NCBI GenBank assembly: GCA_022180725.1
Contig: BQMO01000005.1
Coordinates: 62,001 to 126,000, forward strand
Direction of reading: 5' to 3'
Source of the DNA: Phycisphaerae bacterium
GTDB taxonomy: Bacteria; Planctomycetota; Phycisphaerae; Phycisphaerales; UBA1924
DNA length: 64,000 nucleotides
Shown here: in pieces, positions 35,915-43,629 of the stretch
Layout: each line of letters opens with the position of its first letter
How positions within the stretch are numbered: position 1 is the first letter of the stretch
Program-made: the position numbers and the translations under genes
Notes under the pieces: generated by a model
Told to the model about the DNA's origin: nothing
The model's input: only the letters and a program-made list of their open reading frames with translations
Database searches by the model: none

Positions 35915-37987
35915 ATGCTCGTAGCGATCTCGAATCTTCGGAGGTACCTTCAGGACGCGGCGGACCTCGCCACGGTCGAACACGCATTGGTTGCCGCCGG
36001 GTTCCCGGTTGAATCGCGGACATCGCTCGACGAGGGCGATGTTCGTCTGGACGTTGAGATCACCAGCAATCGGGGGGATTGTCTCTCGCACCTCGGCCTC
36101 GCGCGAGAAGCGGCCGCCCAGTTGGGGATGGCGCTGCGACGGCCGTCGACAGGGGAACTTCCGGGCAACGGCGGGCCGATCGGTTCGTCCCTGATCCTCG
36201 AAAATACCCTTGTGCGGGGGTGCCCCCGGTTTACGGCCCGGGTGATTCGCGGCGTGAAAATCGGCCCGAGTCCGGCGTGGCTGCGGAAGGCCCTCGAGGC
36301 GGTCGGGCAGCGGTCGATCAACAACGTGGTGGATGTCACGAACTTCGTGGCCGGAGAGTTCGGCAACCCGTGCCACGTCTTTGACCTTGCCCGGCTGGCC
36401 GGCGCACGGCTCGTCGTCCGCCTTGCCCGCGCGGGCGAGAAACTCACCACGCTTGATGGAAAATCTCGCACGCTCGACGCGGCGGACATGGTCGTCGCCG
36501 ACGCGGAGCGCGCCCAGAGCCTCGCCGGGATCATCGGCGGGCAGGACAGCGAGGTGACGGATCACACAACCGACGTCGTGCTCGAGATGGCGACGTGGGA
36601 CCCGGTGGCGGTCCGGCAGGCGGCCAGACGGCACCAGGTCCGCACCGACGCCTCGCACCGCTTCGAGCGCCTGGTCGACCCGCGGACCATCGACGAGGCT
36701 TCGGCGCGAGCGACGGCGCTGATCCTCGAGGTCGCGGGCGGGCGGCTGTGCGACGGCATGCTCGACGCGGGGGCGGCCCTCCAACCGCTCACGTGTGTGC
36801 GGCTCCGGCCTTCGCGCTGCCGCGCGCTGCTCGGGATCGACCTGACCACGGAGGAGATGGTCCGGGCGTTGTCGCGGCTGGAGATCACCGTCGAGCCGAT
36901 CGGGCGGGCCGGCGAGGAACTGCGTTGCACGGTCCCGGCGTTCCGCCCGGATCTGACGCGCGAGGCGGACCTCATCGAGGAAGTCGCGCGCGTCGTGGGG
37001 TACGGCCGCGTGCCGGTGCGTGCGACCATGCCCGTCGCGGTCGGCTCGCCGCAGGCATCGGAAGGGGCGAGGCGGGAACTGGGATCGGTGCTCGCGGGGC
37101 TGGGGTTCTTCGAGGGGGTGACGTTCAGTTTCACAAGCCCCGCGCACGCCGCCGCGTTCTGCCCCGAAGGGTTGCGCATCATCACGATCGACGATGCGCG
37201 GCGCGGGGACGAGCCGGCGCTGCGCCCGAGCGTGCTGACCGGGCTGCTCGCGTGCCGGCGTCGCAACCTGCACGCGATGGTGCATTCCGACGGGGGCGTT
37301 CGACTGTTCGAGATCGCGTCCGTCTTCGGCGAGCAAGGCTCGGCGACCGTCGAGCATCAGAACGTGGGGCTGCTGCTGGACGTGCCCGTGGCGGGGAAGG
37401 CGGCCACGCGGGACGAGGTGCAGCACGGGGTGCGGCTGATGCGCGGGGCGATCGAGGCGCTCACGGGGCGCCTGTCGGCGCGGGCGCTCGCGGTCGAGCA
37501 GGCCCCGCCGCACGCTCCCGCGTTCGATCCCGGCGCGTACGCCCGCCTGACGCTGGGTGGAAGGGCGCTGGGATATCTCGGCGTGATCGCGCCCGAAACG
37601 CAGCGCGCCTTTGAACTGGCGCACCCGGTCGTCGGGGCGGAGTTGAACCTGGCGGTGCTGGTCGCCGAGTATCCGCCGGTGGCCGTGGTGAGCGCGCTCC
37701 CGGCGTACCCGGGGATCGAGCGCGACCTGTCGCTGATCGTGGGGGACGAGACCCCGTGGTCGAAGATCGAGGCGGTGATTCGGCGTCACGCGGCCGGGCC
37801 GTTCGTGGGTGTGTCGTTCGTGGGAACGTACCGCGGCAAGCAGATCGGCGAGGGTCGCAAGAGCGTGACGGTTCGGCTGGGGTACCGCGAGGCCGACCGG
37901 ACGCTTCGGCACGAAGAGGTTGATGCGCCGGTGGCGTCGCTGGTGGCGTCGCTGCGGGCCGAACTCGGGGCGGAGTTGCGGGCGTAG
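35915..37987 (+). CDS. pheT: Phenylalanine--tRNA ligase beta subunit lacking the N-terminal tRNA-binding domain
   Basis: 690 residues against ~795 for E. coli PheT. After the short first block (LVAISNLRRYL...ALVAAGFPVESRTSLDEGDV) the sequence goes straight to LDVEITSNRGDCLSHLGLARE; the ~110-residue EMAP/OB-fold tRNA-binding domain normally inserted here is missing. The B3/B4 editing region (SINNVVDVTNFV; GNPCHVFDL), B5 domain, synthetase-like core and C-terminal anticodon-binding domain (LPAYPGIERDLSLIV; FVGTYRGKQIGEGRKSVTVRL) are all present. TACGGT (35904-35909) is 5 bases before ATG 35915. pheS is not adjacent. Confidence 0.9.
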   Translation: MLVAISNLRRYLQDAADLATVEHALVAAGFPVESRTSLDEGDVRLDVEITSNRGDCLSHLGLAREAAAQLGMALRRPSTGELPGNGGPIGSSLILENTLVRGCPRFTARVIRGVKIGPSPAWLRKALEAVGQRSINNVVDVTNFVAGEFGNPCHVFDLARLAGARLVVRLARAGEKLTTLDGKSRTLDAADMVVADAERAQSLAGIIGGQDSEVTDHTTDVVLEMATWDPVAVRQAARRHQVRTDASHRFERLVDPRTIDEASARATALILEVAGGRLCDGMLDAGAALQPLTCVRLRPSRCRALLGIDLTTEEMVRALSRLEITVEPIGRAGEELRCTVPAFRPDLTREADLIEEVARVVGYGRVPVRATMPVAVGSPQASEGARRELGSVLAGLGFFEGVTFSFTSPAHAAAFCPEGLRIITIDDARRGDEPALRPSVLTGLLACRRRNLHAMVHSDGGVRLFEIASVFGEQGSATVEHQNVGLLLDVPVAGKAATRDEVQHGVRLMRGAIEALTGRLSARALAVEQAPPHAPAFDPGAYARLTLGGRALGYLGVIAPETQRAFELAHPVVGAELNLAVLVAEYPPVAVVSALPAYPGIERDLSLIVGDETPWSKIEAVIRRHAAGPFVGVSFVGTYRGKQIGEGRKSVTVRLGYREADRTLRHEEVDAPVASLVASLRAELGAELRA

Positions 37988-38114
37988 AAGTCTCGGGCGC
38001 GTACGGACGGCATGATCGGTGCATATGCGCCGTTCGGACGCCTCCCCGCGCGCGGCTCTACGATTGACCTGCGTCGCGAGCGCGGCGCCAGTCGCACCCC
38101 TTGGAGGAAGGACC

Positions 38115-39161
38115 ATGCCCGTGAAGACCACGCCGCGAGGAACGTCCGCACGCAAAGTTCCGGGGAAGAACGACCAGGCGCGCAGCGCCAAGCCCGCCGC
38201 GCCGAAGAAGGCGCCCAGCACGTCGCTGCGGCACATCTGGTCGGGCGACAAGGAGATCGGCGCCAAGCCGCTGGTCTGGGTTAACGGGCAGTTGCTCCCC
38301 AAGAACAAGGCGATGGTGAGCGTGTACGACCACGGGCTGCTCTACGGCGACGGGGTCTTCGAGGGCATCCGCGTCTACAACGGCAAGATCTTCAAGTGCC
38401 AGAGCCACATCGACCGCCTCTACAAGTGCGCCGAGAAGATTCACCTGCGCATCCCCGTCTCGCCCGAGGACATGGTTCAGATTCAGCGCGACTGCATCGC
38501 CGCCAACGGCATCGGCGACGGGTACATCCGCCTGGTCGTCACCCGCGGCTACGGCACGCTGGGGCTGGACCCCCGCAAGTGCCCCGTCCCCGGGGTCATC
38601 TGCATCGCCGACCAAATCGCGCTGTATCCGCCGGAGTTCTACGAGACGGGGATGAAGGTCATCGTGGCGAAGCGGCCCAAGACGCCGGTCGCGTGCCTGG
38701 ACCCGCGCATCAAGAGCCTGAACTACCTGAACAACATCCTGGCGAAGGTCGAGGCCATCGAGCACGGCTGCCACGAGGCCATCATGCTCAGCCCCGAGGG
38801 CTGGGTCACCGAATGCACCGGCGACAACATCTTCGTCATCAAGGACGGGAAGTTGTACACGCCTCCGCCGGTGTCGGGCGAGAACGACAAGTTCGCCGGG
38901 GGCCTGCTCGAAGGCGTGACGCGGCGGTTCGTGATCGATCAACTCGCGCCGGACTGCGGGCTGGAGGTCGAGGAGCGGATGATGCGGATCGAGTTCCTGC
39001 TCGACGCCGACGAGATGTTCCTGACCGGCACCGCGGCGGAAATCATCGCCGTGCCGCAGATCGACGAGACGAAGATCAGCGACGGCGAGGGTGAGGTCAC
39101 GCGGAAACTCCGCCTGCGCTTCCGCGAGATCGTCACGGGGGATGAAATCCCCGAGGATTGA
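38115..39161 (+). CDS. ilvE: Branched-chain-amino-acid aminotransferase
   Basis: 348 residues of class IV PLP aminotransferases; final step of Leu/Ile/Val synthesis. Core: VWVNGQLLPKNKAMVSVYDH, GLLYGDGVFEGIRVYNG, the PLP lysine in DPRIKSLNYLNNI, VTECTGDNIFVI, LLEGVTRRFVID, MFLTGTAAEIIAVPQID. A ~45-residue Lys/Ala/Pro-rich N-terminal extension precedes the core. GGAGGAAGGA ends just before the ATG. The last ~50 codons recur, slightly diverged, at 41227-41356 and 43465-43621. Confidence 0.93.
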   Translation: MPVKTTPRGTSARKVPGKNDQARSAKPAAPKKAPSTSLRHIWSGDKEIGAKPLVWVNGQLLPKNKAMVSVYDHGLLYGDGVFEGIRVYNGKIFKCQSHIDRLYKCAEKIHLRIPVSPEDMVQIQRDCIAANGIGDGYIRLVVTRGYGTLGLDPRKCPVPGVICIADQIALYPPEFYETGMKVIVAKRPKTPVACLDPRIKSLNYLNNILAKVEAIEHGCHEAIMLSPEGWVTECTGDNIFVIKDGKLYTPPPVSGENDKFAGGLLEGVTRRFVIDQLAPDCGLEVEERMMRIEFLLDADEMFLTGTAAEIIAVPQIDETKISDGEGEVTRKLRLRFREIVTGDEIPED

Positions 39162-39214
39162 GCGATCGCTCGCGAGCATCTGGGTGGAACGACCGACGGC
39201 CCGAGGTTTCCGGG

Positions 39215-39292
39215 TTGACAGGGAAAACACGGGCGTGTATGCTGCGCGCGTCCGGGCGCGAACCCCGGGCGCGAACCCCGGGCGCGAACAAC
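39215..39292 (+). promoter_or_regulatory. Promoter and 13-base triple repeat in the leader of module gene A1
   Basis: A near-consensus sigma70 promoter: TTGACA (39215-39220), 17 bases, TATGCT (39238-39243). Transcripts would start near 39250, where three tandem 13-mers begin (GGGCGCGAACCCC at 39254-39266 and 39267-39279, variant at 39280-39292). The same block, nearly base for base, precedes A2 (41409-41486). Confidence 0.7.
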
Positions 39293-39305
39293 CCGGAGCG
39301 CGGAA

Positions 39306-40394
39306 ATGTTCAACTCAACGTGGGGTCGTGCGGTGATCATGTCGGCGGGCGTGATGAGTGCGGCGGCGGTCGCCCAACCGTCGTATCACGCGTCGTGGTC
39401 CAAGGTTGAACTCGGCGCCTGGACCCTCACGCCCGTCTACTCCGAGGAAGGCGGGGCCGTGCTGAGTGTTGATGGCTTCCTGGCCCTCGCCGACCCGTCG
39501 ACACGCCTGGGCGACAACATCGTGGCGGTGTGGTACGAGCGAACCGCCGAGGGTTGGTCGGCCAAGTCGTGGGGCACGGACGACCCGTGGAAGGCGATTG
39601 CGACGGTGAAGGAGCTGATGGGGATCGGCGATGCCGAGGATGAGCGCTGGGACGCACCCTCGATGGGCGACCCCGACGCCGTGCCCGCGGTGCCCGAGGA
39701 GTACGTTGTGGGGGTGCTGGCGGACGATCCGCTGGCCGCGCTGATCGCCGCGTCGCCCGAACGGGACTCGATCATTCTCACGATGGTCGCGCTGGGCTAT
39801 CCGGCCGCGGATGTGCCGGTGGACGCACAAGATGAGTGCTCGCTGGCCGCGAAGATGGACGGGCTGGCGGCGGCGTCATTGGATCTACTTCAGGGAGATG
39901 AGGCGACCGCGGTTCACCGCGCCATGCAAACGTGGCTTACGCACCCCGTGTCGGCATGTGTATCGATGTCTGGAACAAACTTCCTCGGCAAGTTTACCAC
40001 GACGCAGATCGGTGCCTGGACGGTACCTTTGTACGACTGCGAACAGATGCTCAGGCCGGTTCGATTGACTGTCGATGATTGGGAGTTGCGGTGGTGTCGG
40101 CGAGAACGCTGGACGGACTCAAGGACGACCACCGAAACTCGAACACGAACTTGCCGGAACTGGCTACCTCCTTCCGTCACCATCATTACGCAGACCAGGA
40201 CATGTACGCTGAAACGGCAGATGATCTGCCATGTCTGCCCTTTGGACGGGACAACTGGCCCGATTCCGTGCCCGCCGACGACACCGGCTCCGCCGCGCCC
40301 CACGATCCCGCCGCCAGTGGCTATTCCACCATCTGAGTGCTCCGAGTTCCTCTGGCCCAAGTCGTGTACTGATTGGGCGCCAGGCTGCCCATAG
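39306..40394 (+). CDS. Module gene A1: secreted Cys-rich protein, conserved N-terminus and variable C-terminus
   Basis: 362 residues, family not recognised. Signal peptide of ~24 residues ending SAAAVAQ. The first 190 residues differ from A2 at only 9 positions; after ALAAA-like residue 190 the two proteins diverge, keeping only a skeleton such as WT(D/E)(S/T)RT-TETRT and SV-IITQ(T/S)RTC. The C-terminal part is rich in Cys and Pro (about ten Cys) with a Pro-rich stretch before a final TDWAPGCP. Followed by membrane protein B1, 46 bases away. No enzyme motif seen; secreted location is inferred from the signal peptide. Confidence 0.75.
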   Translation: MFNSTWGRAVIMSAGVMSAAAVAQPSYHASWSKVELGAWTLTPVYSEEGGAVLSVDGFLALADPSTRLGDNIVAVWYERTAEGWSAKSWGTDDPWKAIATVKELMGIGDAEDERWDAPSMGDPDAVPAVPEEYVVGVLADDPLAALIAASPERDSIILTMVALGYPAADVPVDAQDECSLAAKMDGLAAASLDLLQGDEATAVHRAMQTWLTHPVSACVSMSGTNFLGKFTTTQIGAWTVPLYDCEQMLRPVRLTVDDWELRWCRRERWTDSRTTTETRTRTCRNWLPPSVTIITQTRTCTLKRQMICHVCPLDGTTGPIPCPPTTPAPPRPTIPPPVAIPPSECSEFLWPKSCTDWAPGCP

Positions 40395-40440
40395 CAGGCG
40401 GCTTTGCGACATCGTATATTCTGCATCGGTTGCCGTAATC

Positions 40441-41226
40441 ATGGAATCGGATTCTCCCCATATCGGCGAGCACTCCTCGGGCACGAAGATCGGCACCCTG
40501 TCCGTGTGGCGACCGTTCGCTATCACCGGAGTCGTTTCGTGCGCCACAGGGATGGCAATCGCCCTCGCCACTTGCGTTTGGGGTTATATCGTCTTTGCCG
40601 ACTGGGCCGCATCGGGTGCCGTCGGGCAAACAACGATGCGAACCGGGTACTCCCCGGACGGCTCCGTGTACTACCAATACGACGAGAACTTCTGGTTCGA
40701 GGTTGTCCAATCGCACGGCACCGGCCCGGGGTCAATGGTCGGCAGTGCGCCGAGGATACGGCCGACGTTTTCTCACCCAGCATGGAGTGAACTTACCATT
40801 CAGCCTCCGCTCCCGTCCGACGGCGGTCGAGACACCGTCGCGGTTGGATTGCCGTGGCGAGCGTTCATCGGTTGCGCCGAGCAAGTCCCTCATCCTTCGG
40901 ACCCCCCCGGAACCTACGCTTTCACAATCCGGCTTGGCAGCAGTGCCGACGGCATCCCATGGTGCTGGATCAGTTCGTCCCTGAAAGACCCCGTCCCAAC
41001 TCATGTACGACCATTCGTCCTCGTCGCCAACTGGATGTTATGGTCGATCGCCTGCTTTCCATTCTTCGGAGTCGTCATGATCCTCCGGCATATTCGGCGG
41101 CGGCGGCGCATATCGGAGGGGCTGTGCCCGTCATGCATGTACGACCTGGCGCGATTGCCGCACGGTACCGGGGCCTGCCCGGAGTGTGGCTCATCAATCG
41201 TCCTGCGGGTGTCGGCTTCGGGGTGA
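40441..41226 (+). CDS. Module gene B1: two-TM membrane protein with C-terminal zinc ribbon
   Basis: 261 residues. Membrane segments near residues 21-48 (FAITGVVSCATGMAIALATC) and 188-212 (LVANWMLWSIACFPFFGVVM) flank a ~135-residue outside loop. The C-terminus carries CPSCMYDLARLPHGTGACPECG, a zinc ribbon of the CxxC...YDL...CPECG type frequent in planctomycete membrane proteins. Homologous to B2 but strongly diverged. The start is uncertain (no Shine-Dalgarno). Its stop is followed at once by a copy of the ilvE 3' end. Confidence 0.7.
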   Translation: MESDSPHIGEHSSGTKIGTLSVWRPFAITGVVSCATGMAIALATCVWGYIVFADWAASGAVGQTTMRTGYSPDGSVYYQYDENFWFEVVQSHGTGPGSMVGSAPRIRPTFSHPAWSELTIQPPLPSDGGRDTVAVGLPWRAFIGCAEQVPHPSDPPGTYAFTIRLGSSADGIPWCWISSSLKDPVPTHVRPFVLVANWMLWSIACFPFFGVVMILRHIRRRRRISEGLCPSCMYDLARLPHGTGACPECGSSIVLRVSASG

Positions 41227-41356
41227 TGCGGCGGAGATCATTGCCGTGCCGCAGATCGACGAGACGAAGATCAGCGACGGCGAGGGCGAGGTGACGCGGA
41301 AACTCCGCCTGCGCTTCCGCGAGATCGTCTCGGGGGATGAGATCCCCGAGGATTGA
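41227..41356 (+). pseudogene. Second copy of the ilvE 3' end (fragment)
   Basis: About 43 codons matching the end of ilvE from AAEIIAVPQIDETKISDG to the stop GDEIPED. Against ilvE itself it has about six base changes, five of them synonymous third-position changes and one Thr-to-Ser (FREIVSGDEIPED). It begins directly after the B1 stop and has no start codon of its own. The reading frame is intact, unlike a decaying pseudogene. Confidence 0.85.
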
Positions 41357-41399
41357 GCGCGAAGTCGCGAGCAGTGATGGAGCGGACCAGCAGCCCGCG

Positions 41400-41486
41400 T
41401 TTCCCTGGTTGACAGGGAAAACACGGGCGTGTATGCTGCGCGCGTCCGGGCGCGAACCCCGGGCGCGAACCCCGGGCGCGACCTAC
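41400..41486 (+). promoter_or_regulatory. Promoter, overlapping palindrome and 13-base triple repeat of module gene A2
   Basis: TTGACA (41409-41414), 17 bases, TATGCT (41432-41437), then three 13-mers (41448-41460, 41461-41473, variant 41474-41486), as before A1. Here the -35 sits inside an inverted repeat TTTCCCTG-N5-CAGGGAAA (41400-41407 and 41413-41420); before A1 the left arm is only partly conserved. Confidence 0.7.
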
Positions 41487-41499
41487 CCGGAGCGCGGAA

Positions 41500-42627
41500 A
41501 TGTTCAGTTCAACGTGGAATCGTGCGGCGATCATGTCGGCGGGCGTGATGAGTGCGACGGCGGTCGCCCAACCTTCGTATCACGCGTCGTGGTCCAAGGT
41601 TGAACTCGGTGCCTGGACCCTCACGCCCGTCTACTCCGAGGAAGGCGGGGCCGTGCTGAGTGTTGATGGCTTCCTGGCCCTCGCCGACCCGTCGACACGC
41701 CTGGGCGACAACATCGTCGCGGTGTGGTACGAGCGAACTGCCGAGGGTTGGTCGGCCAAGTCGTGGGGCACGGACGACCCGTGGAAGGCGATTGCGACGG
41801 TGAAGGAACTGATGGGCATCGGCGATGACGAGGATGAGCGCTGGGACGCACCCTCGATGGGCGACCCCGACGCCGCGCCCGCGGTGCCCGAGGAGTATGT
41901 CGTGGGGGTGCTGGCCGATGATCCGATGGCCGCGCTCATCGCCGCGTCGCCCGAGCGGGACTCGATCATTCTCACGATGGTCGCGCTGGGGTACCAGGCC
42001 GCGGACGTGCCGGTGGACGGACAGGACGAGTGCTCGCTGGCCGCGAAGATGGACGGGCTGGCGGCGGCGATCCTGGAAACCTTGACCGGCGATGCGGGCA
42101 CGGCGATGACGAGGGCGCAGAATACCTGGCTTGCTTCACCGGCGGCGGCGTGCGGCTCGATCTCCAAGGTCGGGCTGTCCGGCGGAGTTACCGTAACGCC
42201 ATTCGGTCCGTGGTCACCTCCTGTCTATTCATGTCAAGACGGCATCATCGTCAGCAATCCCAGTGACAACTTACCTGGCGACAATGGCATTCTGACCTGC
42301 AGAAAGGAAACCTGGACGGAGACGCGGACACAGACAGAGACTCGAACCAAGATTTGCATCACAGGCATCTGGCCGCCCTCTATTAGCGTCATCACGCAGT
42401 CACGCACCTGCAGCGAACGTCGGATCACGGAGTGTGCGATTTGTTCGCCTCGTGACACCCAGGGTTCACCCCCATGTCCCCCTGCCGGAACACCACCACC
42501 GGCAAAGCCACTGCAACCACCAGCCGGTCCGCAGCCGATAGGACGATGTGCCTATGACCAAGTGATTCCCGTCCGTATTTTTCCGTGGTCGGCCAATTGC
42601 GGGCCTTGGTCGCCCGTGTGTCCATAG
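41500..42627 (+). CDS. Module gene A2: secreted Cys-rich protein, paralogue of A1
   Basis: 375 residues. Signal peptide ~1-24. Residues 1-190 match A1 at 181 positions; the rest is diverged in sequence but similar in plan: a Cys-flanked WSPPVYSCQDG segment, WTETRTQTETRTKIC, ITQSRTC, a Pro-rich stretch, and a final CGPWSPVCP. Sudden change from near identity to low similarity inside one gene suggests recombination or diversifying replacement of the 3' part. B2 starts 9 bases after the stop. Confidence 0.75.
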   Translation: MFSSTWNRAAIMSAGVMSATAVAQPSYHASWSKVELGAWTLTPVYSEEGGAVLSVDGFLALADPSTRLGDNIVAVWYERTAEGWSAKSWGTDDPWKAIATVKELMGIGDDEDERWDAPSMGDPDAAPAVPEEYVVGVLADDPMAALIAASPERDSIILTMVALGYQAADVPVDGQDECSLAAKMDGLAAAILETLTGDAGTAMTRAQNTWLASPAAACGSISKVGLSGGVTVTPFGPWSPPVYSCQDGIIVSNPSDNLPGDNGILTCRKETWTETRTQTETRTKICITGIWPPSISVITQSRTCSERRITECAICSPRDTQGSPPCPPAGTPPPAKPLQPPAGPQPIGRCAYDQVIPVRIFPWSANCGPWSPVCP

Positions 42628-42636
42628 GGGCTTTCG

Positions 42637-43464
42637 GTGCAACTCCACCTCGGCACCACAAAAACAAAGTTTCCGGGGGCAACGGCGTTGGCATCGTCAC
42701 GCTGTCGCCGATTCCTCGATCGACAGCACAGTAACTTTGTGGTCGCTGCGGCACTCATGGGCGGCTTGCTCATGTGCGTACTGCTCGGTCTCGTCGGGAA
42801 TCTGTACAGCGGTTGGTGGCGGCACCACCACCTCACTGCCGCGCGTTCGATGGCACTGTTCGATTTCGAACAGGGCGTGACCAAGCACCGTACCGCCTTG
42901 TTGACGCTCCGCCACCACATCCTTTTCGACTGGATTCAATCGCTTCCGGTAGCCGTCTCCGACGTGAATGCGGAGCACGCCCGGAGCAATGCGAGGCCGC
43001 TCGATCCCCCGGCATGGTCGAATCACGACGCGCTTCCGCTACTTCTGGCCGACACCAGCCGCGACACTCTCGCATTTGGGTTGCCGTTCCGATGCTTTGT
43101 CGGTAGTACGGAAACTTCTCCGTCGGGCGCCCCCGGACCATCGCAGGTTGTCCGGTTGGGCTCATCACCCGGCGACTTGCCTTGGTCGTTGGTGTTTCCC
43201 TCCGAAGGACCGGCCGTGCCGACCCATTTAATCGGATGGGCGTTCATCGCCAATAGTTTGGTATGGGGTGGCCTGTTCTATGCTGTCATCATGCTGCCCC
43301 GCGAGGTCCGGAGGGCCTTGCGTGTGCGTTCCGACCGGTGTGCGGGCTGCGGCTACGACCTTCGAGCGATCCCGGGACTGGAGCGGACGTGCCCCGAGTG
43401 CGGGGTGGTGTCGGTGCGTCGCTCACCCACGGGATCACATGGTCGGCTACCAAGCCGATCATGA
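42637..43464 (+). CDS. Module gene B2: two-TM membrane protein with C-terminal zinc ribbon
   Basis: 275 residues. Membrane segments near residues 35-58 (FVVAAALMGGLLMCVLLGLV) and 196-216 (AFIANSLVWGGLFYAVIML); C-terminal zinc ribbon CAGCGYDLRAIPGLERTCPECG. Same plan as B1, including a GLP(W/F)R-(A/C)F-G segment in the outer loop, but low overall identity. GTG start follows the A2 stop by 9 bases; coupled expression with A2 is likely. The stop abuts the third ilvE-end copy. Confidence 0.7.
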   Translation: MQLHLGTTKTKFPGATALASSRCRRFLDRQHSNFVVAAALMGGLLMCVLLGLVGNLYSGWWRHHHLTAARSMALFDFEQGVTKHRTALLTLRHHILFDWIQSLPVAVSDVNAEHARSNARPLDPPAWSNHDALPLLLADTSRDTLAFGLPFRCFVGSTETSPSGAPGPSQVVRLGSSPGDLPWSLVFPSEGPAVPTHLIGWAFIANSLVWGGLFYAVIMLPREVRRALRVRSDRCAGCGYDLRAIPGLERTCPECGVVSVRRSPTGSHGRLPSRS

Positions 43465-43621
43465 CGCGAAGGACATGTTCCTGACCGGCACCGCGGCGGA
43501 GATCATCGCCGTGCCGCAGATTGACGAGACCAAGATCAGCGACGGCGAGGGCGAGGTCACGCGGAAACTCCGCCTGCGCTTCCGCGAGATCGTCTCGGGG
43601 GATGAGATCCCCGAGGATTGA
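43465..43621 (+). pseudogene. Third copy of the ilvE 3' end (fragment)
   Basis: About 50 codons from (D)MFLTGTAAEIIAVPQ to the ilvE stop. It starts ~20 bases further upstream in ilvE than copy 2, so the two junctions are different. About six base changes against ilvE, five synonymous and the same Thr-to-Ser as copy 2. It ends 8 bases before the stop of the convergent GT41-like gene, the place where an undisturbed ilvE would end. Confidence 0.85.
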
Positions 43622-43629
43622 GGGATCGC

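Noticed and set aside
39254..39292. Short tandem repeats considered as a CRISPR-like array
   Set aside because: Only three 13-mers with no spacers; the same block is duplicated before A2 as part of a leader.
39162..43621. Insertion sequence or integron as explanation of the ilvE tail repeats
   Set aside because: No transposase, integrase or terminal inverted repeats are visible, and the direct repeats (130-157 bases of coding sequence) are far longer than target-site duplications.
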